Of a stretch of DNA of 64,000 bases, positions 52,421-61,613 are shown piece after piece. Numbering within the stretch: position 1 is the first letter of the stretch; every line of letters starts with the position of its first letter. Both the position numbers and the translations under genes were made by a program. Below the pieces are notes generated by a model. That model searched no databases and had not been told where the DNA came from. It worked only from the letters and a program-made list of their open reading frames with translations. The stretch comes from CAVROT01 sp963722905 (GTDB taxonomy: Bacteria; Pseudomonadota; Alphaproteobacteria; Rhodobacterales; Rhodobacteraceae), in contig CAVROT010000001.1 in the NCBI GenBank assembly GCA_963722905.1, positions 186,001 to 250,000 on the forward strand, read 5' to 3'.

Positions 52421-53358
52421 CGGATGCTTCGACCGGGACCGACGACGCCGCCGGCCCGACCCGCGCGGGCTTTGTCGCTCTGATCGGCGAGCCCAATGCA
52501 GGCAAGTCCACGCTGCTGAACCGGATGGTCGGCGCCAAGGTCTCGATCGTCACGCACAAGGTGCAGACGACCCGGGCGCGGATCCGCGGCGTCGCGATGG
52601 AGGGGCGGTCGCAGATCGTCTTCGTCGATACGCCGGGTCTCTTCGCGCCGCGCCGCCGGCTGGACCGCGCGATGGTGGCCGCGGCATGGGGAGGCGCCGC
52701 GGACGCCGACATCGTCGTGCTGCTGATCGAGGCCCACCGCGGCGTGACCGAAGGGGTGGAGCGGATTCTCGATGCCTTGGGCGACCGCGCCGGCGGGCGT
52801 CCGGTGGTCCTGGCGGTCAACAAGATCGACAGGGTGGAGGCGCCCGTCCTGCTGGGGCTGACCAGGGCGATGAACGACCGCCACCCCTTCGCCGGGACGT
52901 TCCTGATCTCGGCCGAAAAGGGGCACGGCGTGGACGACCTGCGCCGCTGGCTGGCGGGCGCCTTGCCCGAGGGGCCGTGGCTCTACCCCGAGGACCAGAT
53001 CGCCGATTTACCCATGCGGATGATCGCAGCCGAGATCACGCGGGAGAAGCTGACGCTGCGCCTGCACCAGGAGCTGCCCTACCAGATCACGGTCGAGACC
53101 GAGGCGTGGGAGCAGCGCGACGACGGCTCGGCCCGGATCGACCAGACGATCTACGTCGTGCGCGATGGCCACAAGGGCATCGTCCTGGGTAAAGGCGGCG
53201 AAACGGTGAAGGCCATCGGACTGGCCGCGCGCGAAGAGATCGAGGCGTTCACCGGCCACCGCATTCACCTGTTCCTGAAGGTCAAGGTACGCCCCGGCTG
53301 GCTGGACGAGGCGGAACGCTTTGCGCAGATGGGGCTGGACTACGGCGACGGCGCGTGA
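52417..53358 (+). CDS. era: GTPase Era
   Basis: Era is a 30S assembly GTPase that binds the 16S 3' end. The 313 residues show G1 GEPNAGKST at 24-32, G2 KVQTTR, G3 DTPG at 71-74, G4 NKID at 135-138 and a C-terminal KH domain. The KH core is HKGIVLGKGGETVKAIG, followed by the family end KVRPGWLDEAERFAQMGLDY. The 16-residue N-terminal tail before AGFVALIGEP is slightly longer than in E. coli. Confidence 0.97.
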   Translation: MTDASTGTDDAAGPTRAGFVALIGEPNAGKSTLLNRMVGAKVSIVTHKVQTTRARIRGVAMEGRSQIVFVDTPGLFAPRRRLDRAMVAAAWGGAADADIVVLLIEAHRGVTEGVERILDALGDRAGGRPVVLAVNKIDRVEAPVLLGLTRAMNDRHPFAGTFLISAEKGHGVDDLRRWLAGALPEGPWLYPEDQIADLPMRMIAAEITREKLTLRLHQELPYQITVETEAWEQRDDGSARIDQTIYVVRDGHKGIVLGKGGETVKAIGLAAREEIEAFTGHRIHLFLKVKVRPGWLDEAERFAQMGLDYGDGA

Positions 53359-53509
53359 CCGACGCATGCGCGCCCCCCGAGCCCGGCCGGGTGGGCAAAG
53401 GGGTCGGCGCCGCCAGCGGACGCTCTTGCCGGGGCCTGCGGCGCATCGCCGCGATGCCGGGCGAATCGTGTCGTCGCGGCGGCCCGCCCCTCGCGGGCCG
53501 GGCGGTGCC

Positions 53510-53839
53510 ATGCGGCTGACGGCGGGATTTTGGGTCTCTGCCTACCTGCGCCGGCTGTCGCTGGCGGATATCCCGGCCTATGTCACCGCGCGCGGTGACG
53601 ACACCGCGGGTGCCGTGCTGGTAAAGTCGGCGACCCTCGACGGCCGGGCAAGCGTGCATCAACGGTCGGTCGATTTCGCGACCGGGTCCCGGACGTGGAT
53701 CGTTCTGACGGAGGGGGACGAGGCCGAAGTGGACGCCGTCATCGCGCGCCAGCGTGGCCGGGACCCGGACCTCTGGGTTATCGAAGTCGAGGACCGCGCC
53801 GGGCGGCTATTGCTGGACGAACCGGGCTTGGCAGACTGA
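53510..53839 (+). CDS. DUF1491 protein
   Basis: The 109-residue cytoplasmic protein begins MRLTAGFWVSAYLRRLSLAD and contains ARGDDTAGAVLVKSATLDG. It ends with DAVIARQRGRDPDLWVIEVED, matching DUF1491 (as I recall it), a family of unknown function found after era in Rhodobacterales. The frame is open well upstream, but the ATG at 53510 gives the conserved start. There are 151 bp between the era stop and this start, so it may have its own promoter. Confidence 0.85.
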   Translation: MRLTAGFWVSAYLRRLSLADIPAYVTARGDDTAGAVLVKSATLDGRASVHQRSVDFATGSRTWIVLTEGDEAEVDAVIARQRGRDPDLWVIEVEDRAGRLLLDEPGLAD

Positions 53840-53938
53840 ATCACGACCCCGACCGTGTGTCGAAAGGCGGTCCGTCCCGTGCTCCGGAGGCGCGTGGGGT
53901 GACGGCGGGACCCCGTTTGACACTTCGACGCCGGCAGG

Positions 53939-55405
53939 TCAGGCCGCGCCGCCCGACAGTTCCGCCAGATGCCGCGCTGCTGCCGCGAGGTCGTCGCGGA
54001 ATGCCGCAGTTTCGGCCTCCTTTGCATGGTCCGGTACGCGCAGCAGGTAGCTGGGGTGGACGGTCAGGAACACCGGGGTGCCGTCGTCCAGCGTCTCGAC
54101 CTTGCCGCGCCGCTTGGTGATGCCGGCGCCCGACCCTGTGAGGGCGGCCGTCGCCGTGGCCCCCATGGCGACGATCAGCCGGGGCCGGACGATGTCGCGC
54201 TCGGCCGTCAGCCACCAGCGGCAGTGCGCGACCTCGCCCGCGTCGGGGCGCTGGTGGATCCGCCGCTTGCCGCGCGGCGTGAACTTGAAGTGTTTCACGG
54301 CATTGGTGACGTAGGCGCGGCCGCGGTCCAGCCCGGCCTCCTGCGCCACGCGGTCGAAGAGCTGCCCGGCCGGCCCGACGAAGGGGCGGCCGGCCAGATC
54401 CTCGCGGTCGCCCGGCTGCTCGCCCACCACCATCAGCGGCGCGTCGGCCGGTCCCTCGCCCGGCACGGCCTGAGTCGCGTTTCGGTAGAGGGGGCAGCGG
54501 GTGCAGCCCTGCACGGCGTTGGTCAGGGCCGGCAGGGTATCGGGGCGGTCGTCCAGGGGCAGCTGCATCTTCGTCTCCTGCGCCCCCAAAATGCGTTCGG
54601 CGCGCAGCGGGGGCAGGGTGGGGGCGGCCTCCTGCATGGCGCGCGCCCGGGCCTCGGCCTTGGCGATGAGGTCGGGGATCGCCGCCGTCTCGGGCATGTT
54701 GCGCCAGTACTTCTTGGGCATCTCGGCCTGCATCGCGCTGACCTTCAATCGCGCGGGGTTAAAGATGTTCCGAAAGTAGGTCGTCCACAGTTCCTCGGTC
54801 GCGTCCTCGGGCAGCGGCGGCTTCGACCCGCCCGGTCCGAAGCCGACAGTGCCGTTCACGAATGTCGCGGTCCGGTGCGGGGTGACGATGGTCCAATCCA
54901 TGTCGCCGAAACGGTTGGCGAAGAACGGCGCCACGGGTTCGCAGATGTAGTGCGACGGCTCGAACCACGCGGCGAAGGCGCGGCGGGACGCGGCAGGGTC
55001 GCCCACCTCTCGGAAGCGGACGAAGGCGTGCATCTTGTGCAGGTCGCGGCGGATCTCCTTCTCCATTCCGCGCAGGGTCGCCACATCGCCGTCGCCGCGG
55101 TCCGACATCAGTCCCGGCGCGACGCGCAGACGCCACAGCAGGGCGTAGAGCCGCGCGAACCGTTGCGGATCCGAGTGCCAGGCGACCAGCCCCGCCAACT
55201 CGACGAAGGATCGCGGCACCCTGAGCTCGCCCTGCGTCGTGTCGGAGGCGGGCGGCGGGGCGGGCGGCGTTGCGAACATGTCCGGCGGAGCGTCGCCGTG
55301 CGTCCAGGTCACGTCCTCGGGGGGGACGCCCCGCGCCGCCAGACCGCGGGCCGCGTCGCGCCAGACTGCCGCCATGCCTTCCAGCGGAATGTGGACCGTC
55401 ACCAT
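53939..55405 (-). CDS. DUF4130-UdgX fusion, uracil-DNA-binding protein
   Basis: The 488-residue fusion has an N-terminal DUF4130 region (about 1-250; YALLWRLRVAPGLMSD, EIRRDLHKMHAFVRFREVGD, AWFEPSHYICEPVAPFFANRF). The C-terminal uracil-DNA glycosylase fold spans about 295-488. In the latter GCTRCPLYRN carries iron-sulfur cysteines, GEQPGDREDLAGRPFVGPAG is motif A, and GKRRIHQRP holds the UdgX-specific R-loop with His384. In Mycobacterium UdgX that His forms a covalent bond to the abasic site after uracil removal. HPSYLLRVPD is the second active-site segment. The gene follows the radical SAM gene by 10 bp on the same strand, so they are one unit. Confidence 0.92.
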   Translation of the reverse strand: MVTVHIPLEGMAAVWRDAARGLAARGVPPEDVTWTHGDAPPDMFATPPAPPPASDTTQGELRVPRSFVELAGLVAWHSDPQRFARLYALLWRLRVAPGLMSDRGDGDVATLRGMEKEIRRDLHKMHAFVRFREVGDPAASRRAFAAWFEPSHYICEPVAPFFANRFGDMDWTIVTPHRTATFVNGTVGFGPGGSKPPLPEDATEELWTTYFRNIFNPARLKVSAMQAEMPKKYWRNMPETAAIPDLIAKAEARARAMQEAAPTLPPLRAERILGAQETKMQLPLDDRPDTLPALTNAVQGCTRCPLYRNATQAVPGEGPADAPLMVVGEQPGDREDLAGRPFVGPAGQLFDRVAQEAGLDRGRAYVTNAVKHFKFTPRGKRRIHQRPDAGEVAHCRWWLTAERDIVRPRLIVAMGATATAALTGSGAGITKRRGKVETLDDGTPVFLTVHPSYLLRVPDHAKEAETAAFRDDLAAAARHLAELSGGAA

Positions 55406-55415
55406 TCCGATGAAG

Positions 55416-56651
55416 CTAGATCAGCATCAATTGTTCCGGCGGCGGCGCGAATCGCGCGCGCAGGTCGGCGGTGTCGGTCAGCTTGCCTGGGGTCCATCCG
55501 CCTGCGGTGACGAAGGCGCGGGCCTTCTTCATCGACGCACCCATCCGCGCCACGTCGTCGTAGCGCAGCGTCCGGTGGCGGCGCGCGGCCAGCACCCGGT
55601 TCACCGTCTTCACGCCGAATCCCGGTACCCGCAGCAGCGTCTCGCGCGGGGCCCGGTTCACATCCACGGGGAACGCGTGCCGGTTCGCCAGCGCCCACGC
55701 AAGCTTGGGGTCGATGGCGAGGTCGAGGTTGCCGCCCGGCGCGGCGGACGTGATCTCGACCAGATCGAAGCCGTAGAACCGAAGCAGCCAGTCCGCCTGA
55801 TAGAGCCGATGTTCCCGCTCCAGCGGCGGGCGGATCAGCGGCAGCTTCGCCGTCGCGTCGGGGATGGGCGAGAAGGCGGAATAGTAGACCCGCTTGAGCC
55901 CGTAGCTGGCGTAGAGCCGCGTCGACTGCCCCAGGATCGTGGCGTCGTTCGCCCCGTCCGCTCCGACGATCATCTGGGTGGACTGGCCGGCCGGCGCAAA
56001 GCGCGGTGCCCGCCGTCCGGTATGCGACCTTTCCCTAGCAGCGTCCTGCTTGAGCCGGACGCCGGCCATCGCACGCCGGATCTGTGCGGGATCCTTCTCG
56101 GGCGCATAGGCGGCGACGGCGGCGTCGGTGGGCAGCTCCACGTTGATCGAAAGCCGGTCGGCGAGCCGTCCGGCCTCCTCGATCAACTCCGGCGCGGCGT
56201 CGGGGATCGTCTTCAGATGGATGTAGCCGCGGAAATTATGGTCCTCGCGCAGTGTGCGGGCGATGCGCACCATGTCGGCCATGGTCACGTCCGGCGACCG
56301 GATGATGCCGGAGCTCAGGAACAGCCCCTCGATATAGTTGCGCCGGTAGAACTCGATCGTCAGTTCGACCACTTCCTCGACCGTGAAGCGCGCGCGCTCC
56401 ACGTTCGACGACACCCGGTTCACGCAATAGGCGCAGTCGTAGATGCAGAAGTTGGTCATCAGGATCTTCAGCAGGCTGATGCACCGCCCGTCCGGCGCAT
56501 AGGCATGGCAGATCCCGCTGCCGGTGTTGCTGCCCAGACCCTTGCCGTCCCGCGAATCGCGCCGCACCGACCCGGACGAGGCGCAGGACGCATCGTACTT
56601 CGCGGCATCCGACAGGATCGCGAGCTTCTGCTGAAGGGTCTGCTTGGCCAT
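55416..56651 (-). CDS. Putative DNA modification/repair radical SAM protein
   Basis: The 411 residues match the radical SAM family linked to UdgX (TIGR03916-type). The iron-sulfur/SAM motif is Cys69, Cys73 and Cys76 in FCIYDCAYC, and further cysteines sit at 23, 48 and 57 (GSGICHAYAPDGRC). The barrel continues with EGLFLSSGIIRSPDVTM, HLKTIPDA and INVELPTD. A C-terminal helix-hairpin-helix (LLRVPGFGVKTVNRVLAARR) suggests DNA binding. Its chemistry is not established. The start at 56651 is the family-like MAKQTLQQKLAILSDAAKYD. It is first in the two-gene unit and divergent from the SDR gene. Confidence 0.9.
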   Translation of the reverse strand: MAKQTLQQKLAILSDAAKYDASCASSGSVRRDSRDGKGLGSNTGSGICHAYAPDGRCISLLKILMTNFCIYDCAYCVNRVSSNVERARFTVEEVVELTIEFYRRNYIEGLFLSSGIIRSPDVTMADMVRIARTLREDHNFRGYIHLKTIPDAAPELIEEAGRLADRLSINVELPTDAAVAAYAPEKDPAQIRRAMAGVRLKQDAARERSHTGRRAPRFAPAGQSTQMIVGADGANDATILGQSTRLYASYGLKRVYYSAFSPIPDATAKLPLIRPPLEREHRLYQADWLLRFYGFDLVEITSAAPGGNLDLAIDPKLAWALANRHAFPVDVNRAPRETLLRVPGFGVKTVNRVLAARRHRTLRYDDVARMGASMKKARAFVTAGGWTPGKLTDTADLRARFAPPPEQLMLI

Positions 56652-56809
56652 CTGTTCACTATATGTTCGAATTAGGGCATCGGCAACCGTGCGGGGGTGC
56701 GCCCAACCGTCCCACGACGCAGGGTTTACCTGTCCGACACGGATGGTCCGCCTGGCTTGACCGCGCCGCTGGACCGGCACCTAACTATCCGTCAACAGGG
56801 AGACGGGCG

Positions 56810-57559
56810 ATGTCGACACTCTTCGATCTGACCGGGCGCCGGGCGTTGGTGACGGGATCGTCCCAGGGCATCGGGCTGGCGCTGGCGCAGGGTCTGGCCC
56901 AAGCAGGCGCCGAGGTGATCCTGAATGGCCGCGATGCGGCGCGTCTGGATGCCGCCGCAGCGCCCTTCGGCGGCAAGAGTCTGCGCTTCGACGTCACGGA
57001 CCATGCCGCCGTCCGCGCCGCCATCGACGGGTTCGAGGCCGGGACGGGCCCCATCGACATATTGATCAACAACGCCGGCATGCAGCACCGCGCCCCGCTG
57101 GAGTCGTTCCCGGCGGACGCGTTCGAGAAGCTGCTACAGACCAACGTCGCCAGCGTCTTCCACGTGGGGCAGGCGGTAGCGCTGCACATGATCGGACGCG
57201 GGCGCGGCAAGATCGTGAACATCGCCAGCGTCCAGACCGCGCTGGCCCGGCCCGGCATCGCGCCCTACACGGCGACCAAGGGGGCGGTGGGCAACCTGAC
57301 CAAGGGAATGGCGACCGACTGGGCGCGCCACGGGCTGAACTGCAACGCCATCGCGCCGGGCTATTTCGACACGCCGCTGAACGCCGCGCTGGTGGCCGAC
57401 CCGGACTTCACCGAGTGGCTGGAGAAACGCACGCCCGCCGGGCGCTGGGGCAGGGTGGAAGAGCTGGTCGGTGCGGCGGTGTTCCTCTGCTCGGACGCCT
57501 CGGCGTTCGTGAACGGACATGTCCTATACGTCGACGGCGGGATCACGGCCTCCCTTTAG
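56810..57559 (+). CDS. SDR oxidoreductase, gluconate 5-dehydrogenase-like
   Basis: The 249-residue classical short-chain dehydrogenase has TGSSQGIG for NAD(P) binding near residue 15 and NNAG near 86. The catalytic Ser is in VNIASVQTA and YxxxK is in APYTATKGAV. It ends with the usual FVNGHVLYVDGGITAS. Overall pattern (LFDLTGRRALVTGSSQGIG, GIPIN-like MQHRAPLESFP) is closest to gluconate 5-dehydrogenases, which interconvert gluconate and 5-ketogluconate. Neighbours give no sugar-acid context. The ATG at 56810 follows GGGAGA. Confidence 0.88.
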   Translation: MSTLFDLTGRRALVTGSSQGIGLALAQGLAQAGAEVILNGRDAARLDAAAAPFGGKSLRFDVTDHAAVRAAIDGFEAGTGPIDILINNAGMQHRAPLESFPADAFEKLLQTNVASVFHVGQAVALHMIGRGRGKIVNIASVQTALARPGIAPYTATKGAVGNLTKGMATDWARHGLNCNAIAPGYFDTPLNAALVADPDFTEWLEKRTPAGRWGRVEELVGAAVFLCSDASAFVNGHVLYVDGGITASL

Positions 57560-57817
57560 GATCTCCCGACCGTATCCTTCCTGCCATTTGGCGGCGAACC
57601 GACGGTAACTTGGGTCCGAATCGCCACCGGGTCGCGTCGGGAAGGCCCTTCATCAGCTGCACGTGTCGCGGCAGCGCCACGCGTTACGTTATTGCCCTGT
57701 CAGCCTTCGAGGCCGGACGCCGGAGGCCCTCGACGCGCCGGACACGTTCGGCCCCTCCTTGCCGTTGGCGGGGGATCTGGGCAATATCCGGCTTCCCCAT
57801 CGGATGGCCCACCCAGG

Positions 57818-58525
57818 ATGCAAGAGTTTGGTCAGGCCTTCGTCGATGCCTTCGCGTTGATCCTCGGCGGCGACCCCGAACTGTGGGCCATCGTGGGGCT
57901 GTCGCTGAAGGTGTCGCTCAGTGCCGTCCTTATCGGCGCGCTGATCGGCATGCCGGCCGGCGCCGCTTTGGCCGTGCTGCGCTTTCCCGGCCGTCAGGCG
58001 GCGGTGGTGCTGGTCAACACGGCGATGGGGCTTCCGCCGGTCGTGATCGGGCTGCTGATCTATCTCCTGCTGTCGCGCGCCGGACCGCTGGGTGAGGCCG
58101 GTCTTTTATATACCCCGACCGCCATGATCATCGCCCAGACCGTGCTGATCGCGCCCATCGTCGCGGCCCTGTCGCGCGCCGCGGTCGAGGGGATCGCGGC
58201 CGAGTACGACGAACAGCTTCGCTCGTTCGGCATCGGACGGGCGGCGTCCATTCCCACGTTGCTTTGGGATGCGCGGCAGGGGCTGGCGACCGCCCTGCTG
58301 GCGGGGTTCGGCCGCGCCATCGCCGAGGTCGGTGCCGTCATCATCGTCGGCGGCAACATCAACCACGTCACCCGCGTCATGACGACGACAATCGCCCTGG
58401 AGACCTCCAAGGGCAATCTGGAGCCGGCGCTGGCCCTGGGCACCGTACTGGTCGCCATCGCTCTGGCCGTGAACGCCGGGGTCGGCTTCGTCGCGGCACG
58501 CGGGCGGGTGGCGGGCCTCGCGTGA
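57818..58525 (+). CDS. tupB: Tungstate ABC transporter permease
   Basis: This is the membrane subunit of the tungstate importer. The 235 residues have about five hydrophobic segments and the inner-membrane EAA-like loop GIAAEYDEQLRSFGIGRAAS. VNTAMGLPPVVIGLLIYLLLSR and AEVGAVIIVGGNINHVTRVM are characteristic of TupB. It starts with ATG 57818 after CCAGG, a weak site. It leads a three-gene cluster tupB-tupC-tupA, unlike the common tupA-first order. The 258-bp upstream gap holds no gene. Confidence 0.9.
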   Translation: MQEFGQAFVDAFALILGGDPELWAIVGLSLKVSLSAVLIGALIGMPAGAALAVLRFPGRQAAVVLVNTAMGLPPVVIGLLIYLLLSRAGPLGEAGLLYTPTAMIIAQTVLIAPIVAALSRAAVEGIAAEYDEQLRSFGIGRAASIPTLLWDARQGLATALLAGFGRAIAEVGAVIIVGGNINHVTRVMTTTIALETSKGNLEPALALGTVLVAIALAVNAGVGFVAARGRVAGLA

Positions 58526-58532
58526 CCCGGCG

Positions 58533-59303
58533 ATGACCCGCCATACGGCAGAGACGTGGCTTGGCCACGGGGCGGCTGCCGCGACGCCCGCGGTTCCCCT
58601 GGCCAAGGGGGCGTCGCCGCCGGAGATCCGCGTACGCGGCCTGAGCTACCGGGCCGGAGGGCGACTTCTGATCGACATTCCGGCCCTCGACATCGACGGG
58701 GCCGGCCCGACGATCATCCTCGGAGCCAACGGTGCGGGAAAGAGCGTGCTGATGCGGCTCCTTCATGGCCTGCTGGCGCCGGCTGGTGGAACCATCTCGG
58801 TCGGGACGGGGCGCCAGGCCATGGTGTTCCAGCGCCCGGTGGTGCTGCGCCGGACGGTCGCGGGCAACGTCGCCTTCGCCCTGCGCGCCGCCGGCGTCCC
58901 GCGGCGCGACCGGCCTGCGCGGATCGCCGCGCTGCTCAAGGGCGGCGGGCTGTCCCACCGCGCCGGTCATCCCGCGCGCCTGCTGTCGGGGGGCGAGCAG
59001 CAGCGCCTGACCCTTTTGCGCGCCATGGCCACGGACCCCGCGATCCTGTTCCTGGACGAGCCGACCTCCAGCCTCGATCCCGCCTCCACCGCGGCGATCG
59101 AGGCGCTGGTGCGAGACGCCGACCGATCCGGCACGCGCGTCGTCATGGTCACGCACGACCCGGCGCAGGCGCGGCGCCTCGGTGCCCGGATCGCCCTGAT
59201 GCACCAGGGTCGGCTGGCCGAGATGTCGCCGACGGACCGTTTCTTCGCCGCGCCCGCCTCGCCCGAGGGGCGCGCCTACCTCACCGCCGCCTTCCTGCTC
59301 TAG
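58533..59303 (+). CDS. tupC: Tungstate ABC transporter ATP-binding protein
   Basis: This is the ATPase of the tungstate importer, 256 residues. Walker A is GANGAGKS at 64-71, the signature is LLSGGEQQR, Walker B ILFLDEPTSSLDP and the switch His lies in VTHDPAQ. Members transporting molybdate (ModC) carry a C-terminal regulatory domain, which is absent here, consistent with TupC. About 30 residues precede the usual start of the domain, so a later start is possible. It begins seven bases after tupB. Confidence 0.9.
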   Translation: MTRHTAETWLGHGAAAATPAVPLAKGASPPEIRVRGLSYRAGGRLLIDIPALDIDGAGPTIILGANGAGKSVLMRLLHGLLAPAGGTISVGTGRQAMVFQRPVVLRRTVAGNVAFALRAAGVPRRDRPARIAALLKGGGLSHRAGHPARLLSGGEQQRLTLLRAMATDPAILFLDEPTSSLDPASTAAIEALVRDADRSGTRVVMVTHDPAQARRLGARIALMHQGRLAEMSPTDRFFAAPASPEGRAYLTAAFLL

Positions 59304-59336
59304 ACCGCGATAGCCACTTCCCAACGGAGCCATTCC

Positions 59337-60173
59337 ATGCACCGCACCGCCCTTGCCGCCCTCTTCCTCGCCGCCGCGCTTCCGTTCGGGGCGTCGGCGG
59401 GGACGATCACCATCCAGTCCACCACGTCCACGCAGAACAGCGGGCTGCTGGACGCGATCGTGCCGATCTTCACCGAGGCGACCGGGATCGAGGCGCAGGT
59501 CGTCGCCGTCGGCACCGGGCAGGCGATCCGCAACGCGTCGAACGGCGACGGGGACGTGCTGCTGGTGCACGACACCCCCTCCGAGCTGGCCTTCGTGGCG
59601 GACGGCGACGGGATCGAGAGGTTCGACGTCATGTACAACGACTTCGTCATCGTCGGGCCGGCGGCCGATCCCGCTGCCATCGGCGGGATGCCGGACGCGG
59701 TGGCGGCAATGGACCGCATCGCCGATGCGGGCGAGGTCCTGTCGCGCGCGGGCGGCGGGACGATCTTCGTATCGCGCGGGGACGACAGCGGCACCCACAA
59801 GGCTGAACTGCGGCTTTGGTCGGAGGCGGACGTGCCGGTCGCGCAGGCGTCGGGCACCTGGTACCTGGAGACCGGGCAGGGCATGGGCGCGACGCTGAAC
59901 ATCGCGGTCGGGACCGGCGCCTACGCTCTTACCGACCGCGCCACCTGGATCGCCTTCGGCAACAAGGCCGACCTCGTCGTTCTGGTCGAGGGGGACGACC
60001 GGCTTTTCAACCAGTACGGAGTGATCGCGGTGAACCCGGATCGGCACCCGTCGGTCAACGCCGCCGATGCGAAGGCCTTCGTCGAATGGATCACCGGCCC
60101 CGATGGGCAGGCCGCCATCGGCGGCTACATGGTGAACGGCGAAAGGCTGTTCTTCCCGAACGCGGCACCCTGA
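59337..60173 (+). CDS. tupA: Tungstate-binding periplasmic protein
   Basis: This is a solute-binding protein with very high affinity for tungstate in characterised members. The 278 residues start with a signal peptide cleaved near ASA-G at 20-22. The TupA hallmark TTSTQNSGLLDAIVPIF lies just after, with the Thr/Ser residues that ligand the oxyanion. SRGDDSGTHKAELRLW and TGAYALTDRATW complete the pocket. It is last in tupBCA. Tungsten is needed by W-dependent formate dehydrogenases, and a formate dehydrogenase-type cytochrome lies 1.4 kb away. Confidence 0.92.
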   Translation: MHRTALAALFLAAALPFGASAGTITIQSTTSTQNSGLLDAIVPIFTEATGIEAQVVAVGTGQAIRNASNGDGDVLLVHDTPSELAFVADGDGIERFDVMYNDFVIVGPAADPAAIGGMPDAVAAMDRIADAGEVLSRAGGGTIFVSRGDDSGTHKAELRLWSEADVPVAQASGTWYLETGQGMGATLNIAVGTGAYALTDRATWIAFGNKADLVVLVEGDDRLFNQYGVIAVNPDRHPSVNAADAKAFVEWITGPDGQAAIGGYMVNGERLFFPNAAP

Positions 60174-60211
60174 CGGCCCAACGCCGGGGCCGCCGGTTCG
60201 GGGGGCGCGGG

Positions 60212-60337
60212 TCAGTCCAGCCGGACGTTGGGCGACGACTGTTGTTCGGCCGACGAAAAGCCGAACGCGTTCAACGCCATAGGGGCGGCGATGGTGATTG
60301 CGACGAGGGCGACGATGGCGAGGAGGAAGGACTTCAT
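60212..60337 (-). CDS. 41-residue single-span membrane peptide
   Basis: A small frame reads MKSFLLAIVALVAITIAAPM, then ALNAFGFSSAEQQ and ends SSPNVRLD. A hydrophobic N-terminal segment followed by a short polar tail suggests an anchored or secreted peptide. GGCTC-GATG context: the ATG at 60337 lies 19 bases after the stop of the WD40-cytochrome c gene on the same strand, with GGAGCC between. I recall similar tails (SSxxVRL) in Rhodobacterales small proteins next to respiratory genes. The function is unknown. Confidence 0.6.
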   Translation of the reverse strand: MKSFLLAIVALVAITIAAPMALNAFGFSSAEQQSSPNVRLD

Positions 60338-60356
60338 CGGCTGAGGCTCCAGGCGG

Positions 60357-61613
60357 TCAGGGGGCGGTGGCCCGTCGAAGATAGGCGATCAGGTCGGCGC
60401 GGTCACCGGCAGACGTGATGCGCTGCATCGGCATTTTCGTACCCGGCAGGAAATGCGCGGGCCCGACGTCGAAGAGGGTATCCACCGCTCCCGGCGTCCA
60501 GATCATGTCCGAGCCGTCCAGGGTGGGAGAATAGGCGTAGTCGGCCACGCTGCCCGCGGTGCGCCCGAAGAGGCCGTGCAGCGTCGGCCCCGCCCGCCGT
60601 GCGCTGCCCGGCGTCAGGGTGTGGCATATGGCGCACTTCCGGGCGAACTGGCGGGCGCCGTTATCGTCCGGGCTGGTCAGGAAGGCCGGGGTCGCGGCGG
60701 CGTCGGAGAGAGCGGTGCCGGTTCCGTCCGTCGGCCAGGCGACGACGTCGTTCGACAGACCGCCCGTCAGCAGGCGGTCCCCGTCGAAGGCCGCCGCCCA
60801 GACCGGACCCCGCGCGGTGGCGCGGAAGTCCCGCAGGACGCTCCAGTCGGCGACGGTCACGAGCATGACGTAGCCCTCGCCGTCGCCGACGGCCATCGTC
60901 GCGCCGTCCGGCGACAGGGCCATGGCGAGGATCGGGCGGCGCCCGGCATCGAGGTTCGCGATCTCGATCCCGTCGTCGTCGACGACGCGCACCGCGCCGT
61001 CCAGCGCGCCGTAGGCAATCCAGCCCGGGCCGGTCACGAAGCGGTTGATGCCGAACCCGTGCGACACGACCGTACGGAGGACGGCGCCTGTGTCGGGAGA
61101 CCATTCCCGCAAGGTCCCGTCGGCGCCCGCCGACAGCAGCGCGTCGTCCCGGAACGCCACCGCGTTCACCGGGGCGCCGTGCCCCTCCAGGAACCGCGGG
61201 GCGGCGTCGCCGTCGATGTCCCACAGGCCGATCGTGCCGTCCCAGCTGGCCGAGGCCACCAGGCGTCCGTCGGGCGATGACGCGAGGCCCATGACCTTGC
61301 CACGGTGTCCTGTGAGGTGTCGCGCCTCCTCAGCCCAGACGATCACATCGAAATCGTCGCCGCCCGAGGCAAGCCGCCCGTCCGGCAGCCAGATCACCGT
61401 GTTGACCGCCGCCGCATGTCCGTCGTTCCAGCGAGGCTCGTCGTCCGTCCAGACCCCGACGGAGTTGTCGAAGCTCGCCGTCGCCACCCCCTGCGGCCCG
61501 GCGGCGATCGCCATGACCGGCCCGCCATGCCCGATCAGGCCGTCCGCACCCGCCGGCGTCGCGGCCAGCATGGTCATCAGCGCGACGCGCTGCAGGATCG
61601 ATCCGCCTGTCAC
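60357..61613 (-). CDS. WD40 propeller fused to cytochrome c
   Basis: The 418-residue periplasmic protein has a signal peptide ending near PAGA (residue 22-23). A WD40 beta-propeller spans about 25-300, with repeats such as VMAIAAGPQGVATASFDNSV, GLASSPDGRLVASASWDGTI and NAVAFRDDALLSAGADG. A class I cytochrome c domain follows with CAICH at 327-331 and a Met axial ligand near 394 (GTKMPMQR). The GTG start overlaps the stop of the cytochrome b gene (GTGA). The fusion suggests a docking electron carrier that works with the cytochrome b partner. The donor and acceptor are unknown. Confidence 0.88.
   Translation of the reverse strand: MTGGSILQRVALMTMLAATPAGADGLIGHGGPVMAIAAGPQGVATASFDNSVGVWTDDEPRWNDGHAAAVNTVIWLPDGRLASGGDDFDVIVWAEEARHLTGHRGKVMGLASSPDGRLVASASWDGTIGLWDIDGDAAPRFLEGHGAPVNAVAFRDDALLSAGADGTLREWSPDTGAVLRTVVSHGFGINRFVTGPGWIAYGALDGAVRVVDDDGIEIANLDAGRRPILAMALSPDGATMAVGDGEGYVMLVTVADWSVLRDFRATARGPVWAAAFDGDRLLTGGLSNDVVAWPTDGTGTALSDAAATPAFLTSPDDNGARQFARKCAICHTLTPGSARRAGPTLHGLFGRTAGSVADYAYSPTLDGSDMIWTPGAVDTLFDVGPAHFLPGTKMPMQRITSAGDRADLIAYLRRATAP

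Noticed and set aside
58377..60047. Open frame of about 550 codons on the minus strand opposite tupC and tupA
   Set aside because: Composition typical of a frame shadow (His/Arg/Asp/Gly), and both plus-strand genes have complete catalytic motifs.
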